Assembly: GCA_934541105.1 (NCBI GenBank)
Contig: CAKTDA010000009.1
Coordinates: 1 to 64,000, forward strand
Reading direction: 5' to 3'
Source of the DNA: an uncultured Luteitalea sp.
GTDB lineage: Bacteria > Acidobacteriota > Vicinamibacteria > Vicinamibacterales > Vicinamibacteraceae
Length of the DNA: 64,000 nt
The translations under genes and the position numbers were made by a program. Of this stretch, positions 10,016 to 18,253 are shown piece after piece. How positions within the stretch are numbered: the first letter of the stretch is position 1; each line of letters starts with the position of its first letter. The notes beneath the pieces are model-generated. The model was not told where the DNA came from and ran no database searches. It saw nothing but the letters and a program-made list of their open reading frames with translations.

Positions 10016-10031
10016 TGTCCACAGGTGGACA
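10016..10031. promoter_or_regulatory. MarR operator candidate upstream of the alkene reductase gene
   Basis: A perfect 16-bp inverted repeat, TGTCCAC-AG-GTGGACA, sits 57 bp before the reductase ATG. The half-site (TGGACAAT on one strand) also occurs at the start of marR (9525-9532), so the same protein could bind both places. Length and symmetry suit MarR-family operators. Confidence 0.55.
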
Positions 10032-10088
10032 TTCGACCGATAGACCATACCCGATTCAACTGTTCGCCCCACGCAGGAGAGACCGCAG

Positions 10089-11219
10089 ATGACCGCCCAC
10101 CCGACGCTCTTCACACCGGCCACCGTCGGCCGCCTCGCCCTTCCCCAGCGCTTCGTGATGGCGCCGATGACGCGCAACCGGGCGCTCCCGTCGCTGGTTC
10201 CGGGACCGCACGCGGCGCTCTACTACGCGCAGCGGGCCACCGCGGGCCTCATCATCACCGAGGCGACACAGGTGTCCGACTCGGCCGCCGGGTATGTGTT
10301 CACGCCCGGCATCTACGACGAGGCGCAGGTTGCCGGGTGGCGCACCGTGACTGATGCCGTCCATGCCGCGGGCGGCCGCATCGTCATCCAGCTGTGGCAC
10401 ACCGGCCGGATCTCGCACCCGGCCATGCGGCCTGACGGCAGCACGCCCGTCAGCGCGTCCGCGATTGCCGCCGAGGGGCAGGTGATCACCTACCAGGGAC
10501 CGCAGTCGCTGCCGGCGCCGCGGGCGCTCACGACCGACGAGATCGCGGGGATTGTTGCGGACTTCGCGCAGGCCGCCCGCAATGCGATGACGGCGGGGTT
10601 CGACGGCATCGAGATTCACGGCGCCAACGGCTACCTCGTGGACCAGTTCCTGCGGGACGGTGCCAACCACCGCACCGACGAGTACGGCGGCCCGATTGCC
10701 AATCGTGCGCGGTTCCTGCTGGAGATCGTGGACGCAGCGTCAGCGGCCATCGGCGCGGACCGGGTGGGCGTGCGCATCTCGCCGGCCAACCCGTTCAACA
10801 GCATGTCGGACAGCGATCCCGCGGCGCTCACGCGGTATGTCGCGGACGCGCTCGAGGCGCGCGGCGTGATGTACCTGCACGTCACCGAGGGGCCCGCGGG
10901 CGGCGAGGCGAACGGGGCGCGGCCGTTCACGGCGATTGCGCGGGCGGCGTTCTCGGGTGTGCTGATCGTCAACGCGGGCTACGACGCGGACGCTGCCGAA
11001 GCGGTGCTCGCGCGGCGCGACGCGGATCTCGTGGCCTTCGGCGTGCCGTTCCTCGCCACGCCTGATCTGGTCGCCCGTACGCACGACGGCGTGCCGCTCA
11101 ACGTGCCCGACCGGCACACGTTCTACGGCGGCGACGCCCGCGGGTACGTGGACTACCCGTTCAGCGACGGCCGCGCGCGACTCTCGATCGACGAGCTGGT
11201 CGGCGTCGCGGCCTCGTGA
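10089..11219 (+). CDS. Alkene reductase, old yellow enzyme family
   Basis: FMN-dependent NAD(P)H:alkene oxidoreductase that reduces electrophilic C=C bonds (enones, nitro compounds) in the cytoplasm. The TIM-barrel motifs are clear: VMAPMTRNR at the FMN site, IQLWHTGRISH, and the substrate-binding/catalytic pattern EIHGANGYLVDQF with H177, N180 and Y182. DEYGGPIANRARF is also typical. The length (376 aa) matches NemA/OYE proteins. It lies just downstream of a MarR-type gene and its putative operator, the common arrangement for electrophile-inducible reductases. The natural substrate is unknown. Confidence 0.95.
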   Translation: MTAHPTLFTPATVGRLALPQRFVMAPMTRNRALPSLVPGPHAALYYAQRATAGLIITEATQVSDSAAGYVFTPGIYDEAQVAGWRTVTDAVHAAGGRIVIQLWHTGRISHPAMRPDGSTPVSASAIAAEGQVITYQGPQSLPAPRALTTDEIAGIVADFAQAARNAMTAGFDGIEIHGANGYLVDQFLRDGANHRTDEYGGPIANRARFLLEIVDAASAAIGADRVGVRISPANPFNSMSDSDPAALTRYVADALEARGVMYLHVTEGPAGGEANGARPFTAIARAAFSGVLIVNAGYDADAAEAVLARRDADLVAFGVPFLATPDLVARTHDGVPLNVPDRHTFYGGDARGYVDYPFSDGRARLSIDELVGVAAS

Positions 11220-11252
11220 GGCAAGGCAGGTAGCGCGCGTCCTGTACCCGCC

Positions 11253-12692
11253 TCAGAGCAACGGCGCGAAGAGGCGCATCGTCGAGTCGCCGAGGCGCTT
11301 GTAGGCGGGAAGCCGCTTGTACGCGTCTGCGTTGAACGGCTCGCAGTTGCGGATGTCGGCCACGAAGGCCGACTCCAGCTTCCGCGTGACCTCGCGGTCG
11401 TAGACGACGAGGTTCGTCTCGTAGTTGATCGTGAAGCTGCGGATGTCCATGTTGGCCGAGCCGATCGAGCACACGACCGAGTCGACGGCAATCGTCTTCG
11501 GGTGGAAGTACGCCCCCTGGTAGAGCAGCACGCGCACCCCGGCGCTCGCGAGATCGCGGGCGTACGTCATGCCCGCGCGGTAGGCGAGCGGCCCCTCGCC
11601 GCCGCGCGGCGCAATCATCACCCACACGCGCACCCCCGACATCGCCGAGGCGCAGAGCACCTGGAACACGCTCTCGTCGAGCACGCAGAACGGCGACTGG
11701 ATGTACACGTGATCGTGCGCCATGGCGATCATCGAGATGTACTGCTGGCGGATCACCGAGTAGCGCGAGTCGGGCCCCGAGTTCACGACCTGCACGGGCA
11801 CGTTGCCGGGATGCCGGCCGCGCAGGTACAGGCTGCTGTCGGCCAGCAGTTCGCCCGTGGTGTTGAACCACTGCAGCGCGAAGGTCCAGTTCAGCATCGC
11901 GACGGCGTCGCCCTCGACGCGGGCGTGCGTGTCGCGCCAGCCCGTGAAGCCGGCGGGCCCGGTCAGGTGCTTGTCGGTGAGGTTGAGCCCGCCCGTGTAC
12001 CCGATCTCGCTGTCGATGATGACCAGTTTGCGGTGGTTCCGGTAGCTGATGGTGTGCAGCCGCCAGATCGGCGAATACGGATAGACTTCGACACCGGCCG
12101 CGCGCAGGTCGCGCACGTAGCCGCGGGTCAGCATCGAGAAGCTGCCCACCGGGTCGTAGAGCGCGCGCACGACGACGCCGGCCCGGATGCGGTCGCGCAG
12201 GATCTCGAGCACCTCGCGGGTGAGCGAGTCGTCGGCCCACTCGTAGTACTCCATGTGGATCAGGCGTGTCGCGCGCCTGAGGTCCTCGAGGAGTCTGGGA
12301 TACTTCTCGCTGGCGTTCTGGAGGATGTCGAGGTCGTTGTAGGCGGTCAGCGGGGCCTCGGCCGACGTCCAGAGCAATTGCGGCAGGCGGCGGTAGATCT
12401 CGATGTCGCTGTCGGCAAGTTGCAGCCGCATCTCCTCCTGGGCCTCTCGCACGCGCGCCAGTTCTTCGAACAGGCCGGAGCGCGCGATCTGCTTGCGCAG
12501 GGCCTTGCGGTGGCTGAAGGCGTTTGAGCCGCGGCCGAAGAGGATGTAGACGACGAGCCCGACGCCCGGTGCGAGGACCATGAGGAACAGCCACGCGAAC
12601 GTCGACTGCGGCGACCGATTCTCGAGCACCAGGAAGCCGCCTGCGGCCGTGAGATACAGCAGGTACAGCGTCCAGGACAGTTCGGTCGGCAT
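11253..12692 (-). CDS. cls: Cardiolipin synthase, phospholipase D type (ClsA-like)
   Basis: Membrane enzyme that condenses phosphatidylglycerol molecules to cardiolipin. The first 65 residues hold two membrane helices (LYLLYLTAAGGFLVL and WLFLMVLAPGVGLVVYILFG), followed by the Ser/Arg/His loop typical of the family. Two HKD motifs are present: HRKLVIIDSEIGYTGG and HPKTIAVDSVVCSIGSAN. The length is 479 aa. The start ATG at 12692 gives the canonical N-terminal membrane hairpin. It is divergent from the PhoD-like gene, and a second HKD protein lies just beyond that. Confidence 0.95.
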   Translation of the reverse strand: MPTELSWTLYLLYLTAAGGFLVLENRSPQSTFAWLFLMVLAPGVGLVVYILFGRGSNAFSHRKALRKQIARSGLFEELARVREAQEEMRLQLADSDIEIYRRLPQLLWTSAEAPLTAYNDLDILQNASEKYPRLLEDLRRATRLIHMEYYEWADDSLTREVLEILRDRIRAGVVVRALYDPVGSFSMLTRGYVRDLRAAGVEVYPYSPIWRLHTISYRNHRKLVIIDSEIGYTGGLNLTDKHLTGPAGFTGWRDTHARVEGDAVAMLNWTFALQWFNTTGELLADSSLYLRGRHPGNVPVQVVNSGPDSRYSVIRQQYISMIAMAHDHVYIQSPFCVLDESVFQVLCASAMSGVRVWVMIAPRGGEGPLAYRAGMTYARDLASAGVRVLLYQGAYFHPKTIAVDSVVCSIGSANMDIRSFTINYETNLVVYDREVTRKLESAFVADIRNCEPFNADAYKRLPAYKRLGDSTMRLFAPLL

Positions 12693-14151
12693 CGGTGCCC
12701 CGCAGGGTGGCCCAAGTGGCGCCGCCGCGCAAGCCGCGCCAGCCGAGCCGTCGGCGTTTGAGGGTGCGCGGGCGCCCCGTGGGGGTTCGTGGGCGACCCG
12801 TGAGGGTTCGTGGGCGTCGACCTTCAGGTCGACGCATGCTGTCCTGGTCTTCCTGCTCGTCGGCTGGCTTGCCGGCTGGCCCGCCGTCGCGGCACAGGAC
12901 AATCCCCCCATCGCCTGGGCGTGGAGCGGTGCGATCACCGACCACGGCGCGCGCGTCGTCACGCGCGTGGCCCGCAGCGTGCGCCAGGTCCGGCTCGTAG
13001 TCACGCCCGATGGCGCCGACGCGGAGTCGCGCACCTATCCGGCCAGGGGCTTCGCCACGCCGGACGACAACTCGGTGACCCATTTCGCGATCGACGGCCT
13101 CGATCCCGCGACGCGCTACACGTACCGCGTCGAGACACCTGACGGCTCGCGCATGGACGGCCGCTTCCGGACGTTCGCCGACGGGCCCCTCTCCTTCAGG
13201 GTCGCGTTTGCCTCGTGCGCCTCGACGGCATCCAATCACCGCGTGTTCGACACCATCCGCGCCGCCGCCCCGGACCTCTTCGTCCACATGGGCGACCTGC
13301 ACTACCTGGACATCCACCGCGACAACGCCGATGCCTTCAGGCGCGCCTACGATCGCGTGCTCGACTCGCCCCGGCAATCGGCGCTGTATCGAGCCACGCC
13401 GATCGCCTACATGTTCGACGACCACGACTTCGGCCGGAACAACGCCGACAGCACGTCTGACAGCCGGAATGCCGCGCTCGAGGTGTACCGCGAGGTCGTG
13501 CCGCACTATCCGCTGCAGGGCCGCGACGGGACGCTCCAGCAGGCGTTCAGCATCGGCCGCGTGCGCGTGATCCTCTCCGACACGCGCTCTGCACGGTCGC
13601 CCGCGTCGGTGCCCCGCGACAGGCGGACGATGCTCGGACGCGAGCAACTGCAGTGGCTCGAGGCCGAGTTGACGCGCGCGCGCGACGCGCCGCTCGTCGT
13701 CTGGATCAACACGGTGCCCTGGATCACCCGCAACAACGAGCGGACGGCCGAGGGCTGGGCGCCGTACGCCGACGAGCGCACACACATCGCCGACGTCGTC
13801 GATCGGCTCGGGCTGACGCCGCGGCTCGTGATGCTGAGCGGTGACGGCCACATGGCGGCGATCGACGATGGGTCCAACAGTGCCTACATGTCGAACCGGA
13901 CCGACGAGTCGCGCGGCTTCGTGGTGGCGCACGCCGCCCCGCTCGATCGCTGGCCGCGCACCAAGGGCGGCCCGTACAGCCATGGCGTCTCGCGGCGGAA
14001 CCACCAGTTCGGGCTGCTCGACGTCGTGGACAACGGCGCGCGAATCGACGTCACCGTCAGCGCACGCAACGCGCTCGGCAACGTGATCGGCAGGCTCGAA
14101 CTGCGCCTCCGATGCGAGGACGGCGCCTGCCGGGCCGTGGACGCGCGCTGA
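12649..14151 (+). CDS. PhoD-like alkaline phosphatase family protein (5' end uncertain)
   Basis: Secreted metal-dependent phosphatase/phosphodiesterase of the alkaline phosphatase D family. After a hydrophobic signal (VLVFLLVGWLAGWPAVAAQ) comes a fibronectin-like N-domain (DGLDPATRYTYRVET), then the catalytic domain with FASCAS, MGDLHYLD, FDDHDFGRNN and MLSGDGHM. The coding frame is unambiguous from about 12840. No ATG lies in frame close to the signal peptide: the only candidates are GTG 12649 and ATG 12580, both inside the divergent cls gene. The 21-bp repeats and a palindrome lie in between and are in frame, so the original start may have been displaced by repeat insertion. Substrate unknown; phospholipid-related by neighbourhood. 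Confidence 0.85.
   Translation: MRYSRYSVQDSSVGIGAPQGGPSGAAAQAAPAEPSAFEGARAPRGGSWATREGSWASTFRSTHAVLVFLLVGWLAGWPAVAAQDNPPIAWAWSGAITDHGARVVTRVARSVRQVRLVVTPDGADAESRTYPARGFATPDDNSVTHFAIDGLDPATRYTYRVETPDGSRMDGRFRTFADGPLSFRVAFASCASTASNHRVFDTIRAAAPDLFVHMGDLHYLDIHRDNADAFRRAYDRVLDSPRQSALYRATPIAYMFDDHDFGRNNADSTSDSRNAALEVYREVVPHYPLQGRDGTLQQAFSIGRVRVILSDTRSARSPASVPRDRRTMLGREQLQWLEAELTRARDAPLVVWINTVPWITRNNERTAEGWAPYADERTHIADVVDRLGLTPRLVMLSGDGHMAAIDDGSNSAYMSNRTDESRGFVVAHAAPLDRWPRTKGGPYSHGVSRRNHQFGLLDVVDNGARIDVTVSARNALGNVIGRLELRLRCEDGACRAVDAR
12759..12821 (+). repeat. Three 21-bp tandem repeats upstream of the phosphatase signal peptide
   Basis: Three adjacent imperfect 21-bp units (starting at 12759, 12780 and 12801), each built on GGGTTCGTGGGCG with flanks TGAG and ACCCG. 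Because 21 is a multiple of three they keep the phosphatase frame open and would encode the heptads EGARAPR, GGSWATR and EGSWAST. They abut the palindrome at 12814-12835. Unusual placement between two divergent genes suggests a small interspersed element rather than coding sequence. Confidence 0.75.
12814..12835. repeat. 22-bp perfect palindrome (REP-like)
   Basis: Two 10-bp arms, GCGTCGACCT and AGGTCGACGC, separated by TC. It lies directly after the 21-bp tandem units and 20 bp before the hydrophobic core of the phosphatase signal peptide. There is no T-run, so a terminator is unlikely. The compact symmetrical form suits a REP-type interspersed element or a regulator site; only one copy is visible in this window. 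Confidence 0.55.
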
Positions 14152-14195
14152 GCCTCGCCTGACCCGACGGCACGGGGCGTGCAAGGTGCCGCATC

Positions 14196-15497
14196 GTGAC
14201 TGCCACGCCACCTGCCCGGGCGCGTTCGACGCGCCGCCGCCGCTGGCCGTGGACCGTGGCGTTTGCCGTCCTCGGCGTCCTCGGCGTCCTCTGGCTGCTC
14301 CAGGACCCGTCGACGTTGAAGGTGCGCAGCCCGGTGGCTGCGGCCGATCCCGACTTCCCCGACTACGTCGCGTCGCTGCTCGGCGCGCCCGTCACGACTG
14401 GCGACACCTTCGTCGTGCTGCAGAACGGCGACGAGATCTTCCCCGCCATGCTCGACGCCATCGCGGGAGCGCAGCGCCGCATCAGCTTCGAGAGCTTCAT
14501 CTATGTCGGCGGCGAAGTGGGGCGGCGCTTCACCGACGCATTCGTCGCGGCCGCGCGGCGTGGGGTGGACGTCCGCATCGTGCTCGACGGCTACGGCGCG
14601 GCACGCCTGCCGTCCGACATGGTGCGGGCGCTCGGTGAGGCGGGCGTCAGGCTCGTGTGGTTCAACCGGCTGCGGACGTTCACGGTCGATCGCGTGAACT
14701 ACCGCACGCACCGCAAGGTGCTCGTGGTGGACGGGACCCTGGCGTTCACCGGGGGCGTCGGCCTTGCCGACCACTGGCAAGGCGACGCGCAATCGCCCGA
14801 CCACTGGCGCGACACGCAGATCCTCGTGCGCGGGCCGGCGGTCCGCGCGCTCGAGGCGTCCTTCTACGAGAACTGGATCGAGTCGGGCGGCACCGAGGCG
14901 CCGCGGCTCGATCCCGAGCCCGCCGAGCGCGCCGCGGCGGCACCCGGCACGCGCACGATCGTCGCCTGGAGCAACTTCTCCGGCGGCGCGAGCAACGTAA
15001 AGCTGCTGTACCTGCTGTCGATTGCGGCGGCGCGCGAATCCATCGACATCCACTCGCCGTACGTGGTCATCGACGCGTCCATCCGCTGGTCGATCGCCGA
15101 AGCGCGCGCGCGCGGCGTCCGCGTCCGCATCGTCACCGACGGGAGCGTGACCGACGCAATGCCCGTCAGGTGGGCGAGTCGGGCCGGCTACGACGCGCTG
15201 CTCGCGCAGGGTGTGGAGGTGGCCGAGTACCAGCCGACGATGATGCACGTCAAGGCCTTCGTGGTGGACGGCGTGTGGTCGATCGTCGGCACGGCCAACT
15301 TCGACAACCGGTCCCTCGAACTGAACGACGAACTCGTGATGGCCGTGCACGATCGACCGCTCGCGGCGAGGCTCGTGCGGGCCTTCGAGCAGGACCTCGC
15401 GCGCAGCTGGGCCATCGACCTCACGGCCTGGCGCGATCGCCCACTCTGGCACCGGGCGCTCGAGGAGTTCTGGGCGCTCTTCGGGGAGCTGTTCTGA
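14196..15497 (+). CDS. Phospholipase D-like cardiolipin synthase (ClsB-like)
   Basis: Second HKD phosphatidyltransferase of the locus. One N-terminal membrane anchor (WTVAFAVLGVLGVLWLL, about residues 19-36) precedes two catalytic modules. The motifs are HRKVLVVDGTLAFTGG and, in degenerate spacing, HVKAFVVDGVWSIVGTANFDN. The start is the GTG at 14196; 433 residues is usual for ClsB/C-type enzymes. It follows the phosphatase by 44 bp in the same direction, so co-transcription is likely. The exact donor/acceptor pair (PG/PG or PG/PE) cannot be told. Confidence 0.92.
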   Translation: MTATPPARARSTRRRRWPWTVAFAVLGVLGVLWLLQDPSTLKVRSPVAAADPDFPDYVASLLGAPVTTGDTFVVLQNGDEIFPAMLDAIAGAQRRISFESFIYVGGEVGRRFTDAFVAAARRGVDVRIVLDGYGAARLPSDMVRALGEAGVRLVWFNRLRTFTVDRVNYRTHRKVLVVDGTLAFTGGVGLADHWQGDAQSPDHWRDTQILVRGPAVRALEASFYENWIESGGTEAPRLDPEPAERAAAAPGTRTIVAWSNFSGGASNVKLLYLLSIAAARESIDIHSPYVVIDASIRWSIAEARARGVRVRIVTDGSVTDAMPVRWASRAGYDALLAQGVEVAEYQPTMMHVKAFVVDGVWSIVGTANFDNRSLELNDELVMAVHDRPLAARLVRAFEQDLARSWAIDLTAWRDRPLWHRALEEFWALFGELF

Positions 15498-15702
15498 GAT
15501 CCGACGAGCTGAACAACTTCCTTACGCATCGGCTTTGGCGATGCGTGCCGTGGCGTACGGCCTCGCGAGTTGGTCGGCGGTTTGCACTGGCACATGGTCG
15601 AGACAGCGGGATCCGTGCATGTGCGCGGCCGCGTCGCCGAACGGGCCATGGTTCGGGCCCGCATGTTTTCCGGTCGTGTTCTCGATTGCTACGGAGGTCA
15701 AG

Positions 15703-16209
15703 ATGCAGAGCAAACTGATCGTGGGAAGCGGGCTGCTGCTGTCGGCAGCACTGCTCGTCGGCTGTGACAACACGCGCGAGGGTGCCGAGCGCGATGCGGA
15801 GCAGGCCGCAGCGGAGGCCGAACGCGCGGCGGAGCAGGGCGCGGAGACTGCGCGCGAGGCGGGCCGTGAGGCGGGTCAGGCGGTCGAGGGCGCTGCCGAG
15901 GCCACGCGCGACGGCCTGTCGGGGATCGCTCAGGAGGCACGCGATACCGGTGATGCCGCGGCGGACGCAGTACGCGAGGCCGGGGCCATCGGCGATGCGG
16001 CGCAGCAGACGGCGCAGATCAAGAGCGCACTGATTGCCGACACGACGATCGACTCGTCCGACATCGACGTGGACACCAATGCCGACACGAAGACCGTGAC
16101 CCTGAGCGGCCACGTGCGCACGGCGGTCGAGAAGTCGAAGGCCGCGTCGATTGCGGCAGCCAAGGCACCCGGCTACCGCGTGACGAACTCGCTCGAGATC
16201 GGCAACTGA
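15703..16209 (+). CDS. BON-domain lipoprotein
   Basis: Small lipid-anchored envelope protein of 168 residues. The signal ends in the lipobox LLVGC (about residue 21). An Ala/Glu/Arg-rich helical linker (residues 25-95, with repeated EAA/REA segments) separates the anchor from a C-terminal BON domain (IKSALIADTTI ... VTLSGHVRTAVEKSKA ... YRVTNSLEI), a fold associated with phospholipid or membrane binding in OsmY-type proteins. The start is fixed by a strong Shine-Dalgarno GGAGG at 15693-15697, 5 bp before the ATG; an upstream in-frame ATG at 15535 lacks this. Probably envelope-stress related by family. A hairpin follows the stop. Confidence 0.9.
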   Translation: MQSKLIVGSGLLLSAALLVGCDNTREGAERDAEQAAAEAERAAEQGAETAREAGREAGQAVEGAAEATRDGLSGIAQEARDTGDAAADAVREAGAIGDAAQQTAQIKSALIADTTIDSSDIDVDTNADTKTVTLSGHVRTAVEKSKAASIAAAKAPGYRVTNSLEIGN

Positions 16210-16213
16210 CCGG

Positions 16214-16243
16214 GAGGGGCGGGGCCGAAGGGCTCCGCCCCTC
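16214..16243 (+). terminator. GC hairpin after the BON lipoprotein gene
   Basis: Nine-bp arms GAGGGGCGG and CCGCCCCTC with a 12-nt loop, starting 4 bp after the stop codon. There is no T-tract, so it may be a rho-dependent or partial terminator or an mRNA-stabilising stem. Confidence 0.5.
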
Positions 16244-16270
16244 TCGCCACGCGTCACCGCGAGCACACGC

Positions 16271-17656
16271 ATGCCCAGCCCGACGACCGCGGCGTGGCAC
16301 CGCGCCGCGAGGTGGCCCGACGCGCCGGACGCGCGCCCGACGCTCCCCGTCGATCGGCTGCTGCGGCCGTTCGGCGACGTGCGGCACGGTGAGGGCGCAA
16401 CCGCCGCGTTGCTGCTGCTCACGCTGTTCCTCATCCTCTGCGGCTACTACGTCTGCAAGACCGTCCGCGAGCCGCTCGTCCTGACCGGCGGCGGTGCGGA
16501 AGTGAAGGCCTACGCATCCGGGCTGCAGGCGCTCGCGCTGATGGCGTGCGTGCCCGCGTACAGCTGGCTGGCGGCCCGCGTGAGCCGCATCGCGCTCGTC
16601 ACCGGCATGACGATGTTCTTCGTCGTGAATCTCCAGCTGTTCTGGATGGCCGGGCAGATCGGCATCCCGCACCTCGGCGTGGCGTTCTTCGTGTGGGTCG
16701 GGATCTTCAACAACGCGGTGGTGTCGCAGTTCTGGTCGTACGCCAACGACATCTACACGCCAGAGCACGGCGCCCGCCTCTTCCCGGTGATTGCCATCGG
16801 TGCCACGCTCGGCAGCCCCGTCGGCGCCTGGATTGCCAAGACACTGTTCGATCGGGGGGTGCCCGCGCTGCACCTGCTGCAGGTTGCCGCCGGTGCGCTG
16901 CTCCTGTCGCTTGCGTGCTACCTGCTCGTCGAGCGTCGTACCGCTGCCTCGCCTGGCGACACCGGCACGCGCGGCAGCATGGGGTCGCGCGACGGCTTCG
17001 CCCTGCTGGCACGCAGCCCGTACCTGCGCCTCATCTGCCTCCTCCTCCTCGTGCTCAACATCGTCAACACGACCGGCGAGTACATCCTGAGCCGCGCCGT
17101 GCTCGCCTCGGCCGATGCGGCCCTGCCGGGAGCAGCCGATGCCGCGCGCGAGGCCTACATCGGCAGCTTCTACGGCTCCTACTTCTTCTGGGTCAACGTC
17201 GGCGCCATCGTGATCCAGAGCGTGCTGGTGGCGCGGCTCGTCCGGGTCGCGGGCATGGCGGGACTGCTGTTCGTGCTGCCGATTGCCTCGCTCGTCACGT
17301 ATGCCGTCGCGCTCGCGGGCGCCGGCCTGCCGATGTTCCGCTGGACGAAGACGATGGAGAACGCGATCGACTACTCGGCGATGAACACGGCCCGCCACAT
17401 GCTGTGGCTGCCGACGGCGCGGGTCGAGAAGTACGCGGCAAAGCAGGCCGCCGACACCTTCGTGGTGCGCGCGGGCGACGTCCTCGCCGCGGGCCTCGTC
17501 TTTGCCGGCACCACGTGGTTGTCGATGGATCGGCAGGAGTTTGCCGGGGCCGTGCTCGTGGTGATTGGCCTCTGGCTCGGCGTCGCCTGGCTGCTCGTCA
17601 GCGAGTATCGCCGGCGGAACGCGGGCAGCGGCCCCGGATGGCCGGGCGCGGACTGA
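16271..17656 (+). CDS. NTP/NDP exchange transporter-like (Npt/MFS) membrane protein
   Basis: Polytopic inner-membrane protein of 461 residues with about 12 hydrophobic segments. The segment LCGYYVCKTVREPLVL near the first helix and SQFWSYANDIYTPEHGARLFPVIAIGATLGSPVGAW match the bacterial ATP/ADP translocase (Npt1/Npt2) family; later KTMENAIDYSAMNTARHMLWLPT is a second family hallmark. In free-living bacteria such proteins are uncharacterised MFS relatives, so nucleotide exchange is not assured. It is preceded by a 24-residue polar N-terminus. It lies between the BON lipoprotein and the convergent csoR gene without obvious operon partners. Confidence 0.85.
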   Translation: MPSPTTAAWHRAARWPDAPDARPTLPVDRLLRPFGDVRHGEGATAALLLLTLFLILCGYYVCKTVREPLVLTGGGAEVKAYASGLQALALMACVPAYSWLAARVSRIALVTGMTMFFVVNLQLFWMAGQIGIPHLGVAFFVWVGIFNNAVVSQFWSYANDIYTPEHGARLFPVIAIGATLGSPVGAWIAKTLFDRGVPALHLLQVAAGALLLSLACYLLVERRTAASPGDTGTRGSMGSRDGFALLARSPYLRLICLLLLVLNIVNTTGEYILSRAVLASADAALPGAADAAREAYIGSFYGSYFFWVNVGAIVIQSVLVARLVRVAGMAGLLFVLPIASLVTYAVALAGAGLPMFRWTKTMENAIDYSAMNTARHMLWLPTARVEKYAAKQAADTFVVRAGDVLAAGLVFAGTTWLSMDRQEFAGAVLVVIGLWLGVAWLLVSEYRRRNAGSGPGWPGAD

Positions 17657-17667
17657 CGCCGCGAGCG

Positions 17668-17946
17668 CTAGCGGACGTGCCTGTACATCAGGTCCACGAG
17701 TTCGTCGTACATCGCATCGGCAGGGCCGTCGCCCTTGCGGATCGCGGTCGTCGCGCAGTGCTTCAGGTGATGGCGCAGCACCTCGCGTCCAACGGCGCGC
17801 AGCGCCTCCTGCACCGACGACAGTTGCGTGAGGACGTCGGCACAGTAGCGGTCGTCGTCCACCATGCGGTGCAGGCCGCGCACCTGGCCCTCGATGCGGC
17901 GCAGGCGCGTCAGCGTGCGCGCCTTGAGCCGGGCATCCACGGTCAC
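17668..17946 (-). CDS. csoR: Copper-sensing repressor CsoR (DUF156 family)
   Basis: Cytoplasmic four-helix DNA-binding repressor released by Cu(I). The Cu ligand triad is visible at C35 (RYCADV), H60 and C64 (HHLKHC), the C-H-C pattern that separates CsoR from formaldehyde- or sulfide-responsive relatives. The length is 92 aa. Its ATG overlaps the stop of the copper chaperone gene by 4 bp (ATGA), so both are translated from one mRNA starting at the promoter near 18235. It likely represses that promoter through the operator at 18237-18253. Confidence 0.93.
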   Translation of the reverse strand: MTVDARLKARTLTRLRRIEGQVRGLHRMVDDDRYCADVLTQLSSVQEALRAVGREVLRHHLKHCATTAIRKGDGPADAMYDELVDLMYRHVR

Positions 17947-18158
17947 GGCGTGTCGTTTGTGACGAGCGTGAAGCCGGCCTCGTCGATCGCCTCGGCAAGC
18001 CGCGCGTCGGTGACGACCGCATCGTCGGCCTCGATGACCGCGCGCCCCACCGCGACGTCACGGACGTCCACACCCTCGACGTGCTGCAGCGCCAGCGTCA
18101 CCGCCTTGACGCAGTGCGCGCACGACATCCCCTGAATCTCCAGCGTCCTCGTTGCCAT
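17943..18158 (-). CDS. Heavy-metal-associated domain protein, CopZ-like copper chaperone
   Basis: A 71-residue cytoplasmic HMA domain. The metal site is GMSCAHC (C13 and C16) with the ferredoxin-like pattern VTLALQHVEGVDVRDVAV following. A good Shine-Dalgarno (GGGAGGAG) precedes the ATG at 18158. First gene of a two-gene unit with csoR. No copper-exporting CopA ATPase (CPC motif) is present in this window, so its transfer partner is elsewhere. The metal-binding motif is directly seen; copper specificity comes from the CsoR context. Confidence 0.93.
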   Translation of the reverse strand: MATRTLEIQGMSCAHCVKAVTLALQHVEGVDVRDVAVGRAVIEADDAVVTDARLAEAIDEAGFTLVTNDTP

Positions 18159-18231
18159 TCACTCCTCCCGTTCGCCATCCCACGCAATGCGTCCGCCCAA
18201 CGCGACGACGCTCGTGGATCGGCGTCCAGCC

Positions 18232-18253
18232 ATTATATACCCCCCAGGGGTAT
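18232..18253 (-). promoter_or_regulatory. CsoR-type operator overlapping a TATAAT promoter
   Basis: On the minus strand a perfect -10 TATAAT lies at 18237-18232. The perfect inverted repeat ATACCCC-CCA-GGGGTAT (18237-18253) fills the spacer just upstream, the usual position and G/C-run sequence of CsoR operators. The promoter points to the copper chaperone/csoR pair, with the transcript starting about 18225 and a leader of about 65 nt. The other edge of the operator overlaps the candidate start codon of the divergent kinase-like gene at 18252, so that gene may also be under CsoR control. Confidence 0.8.
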
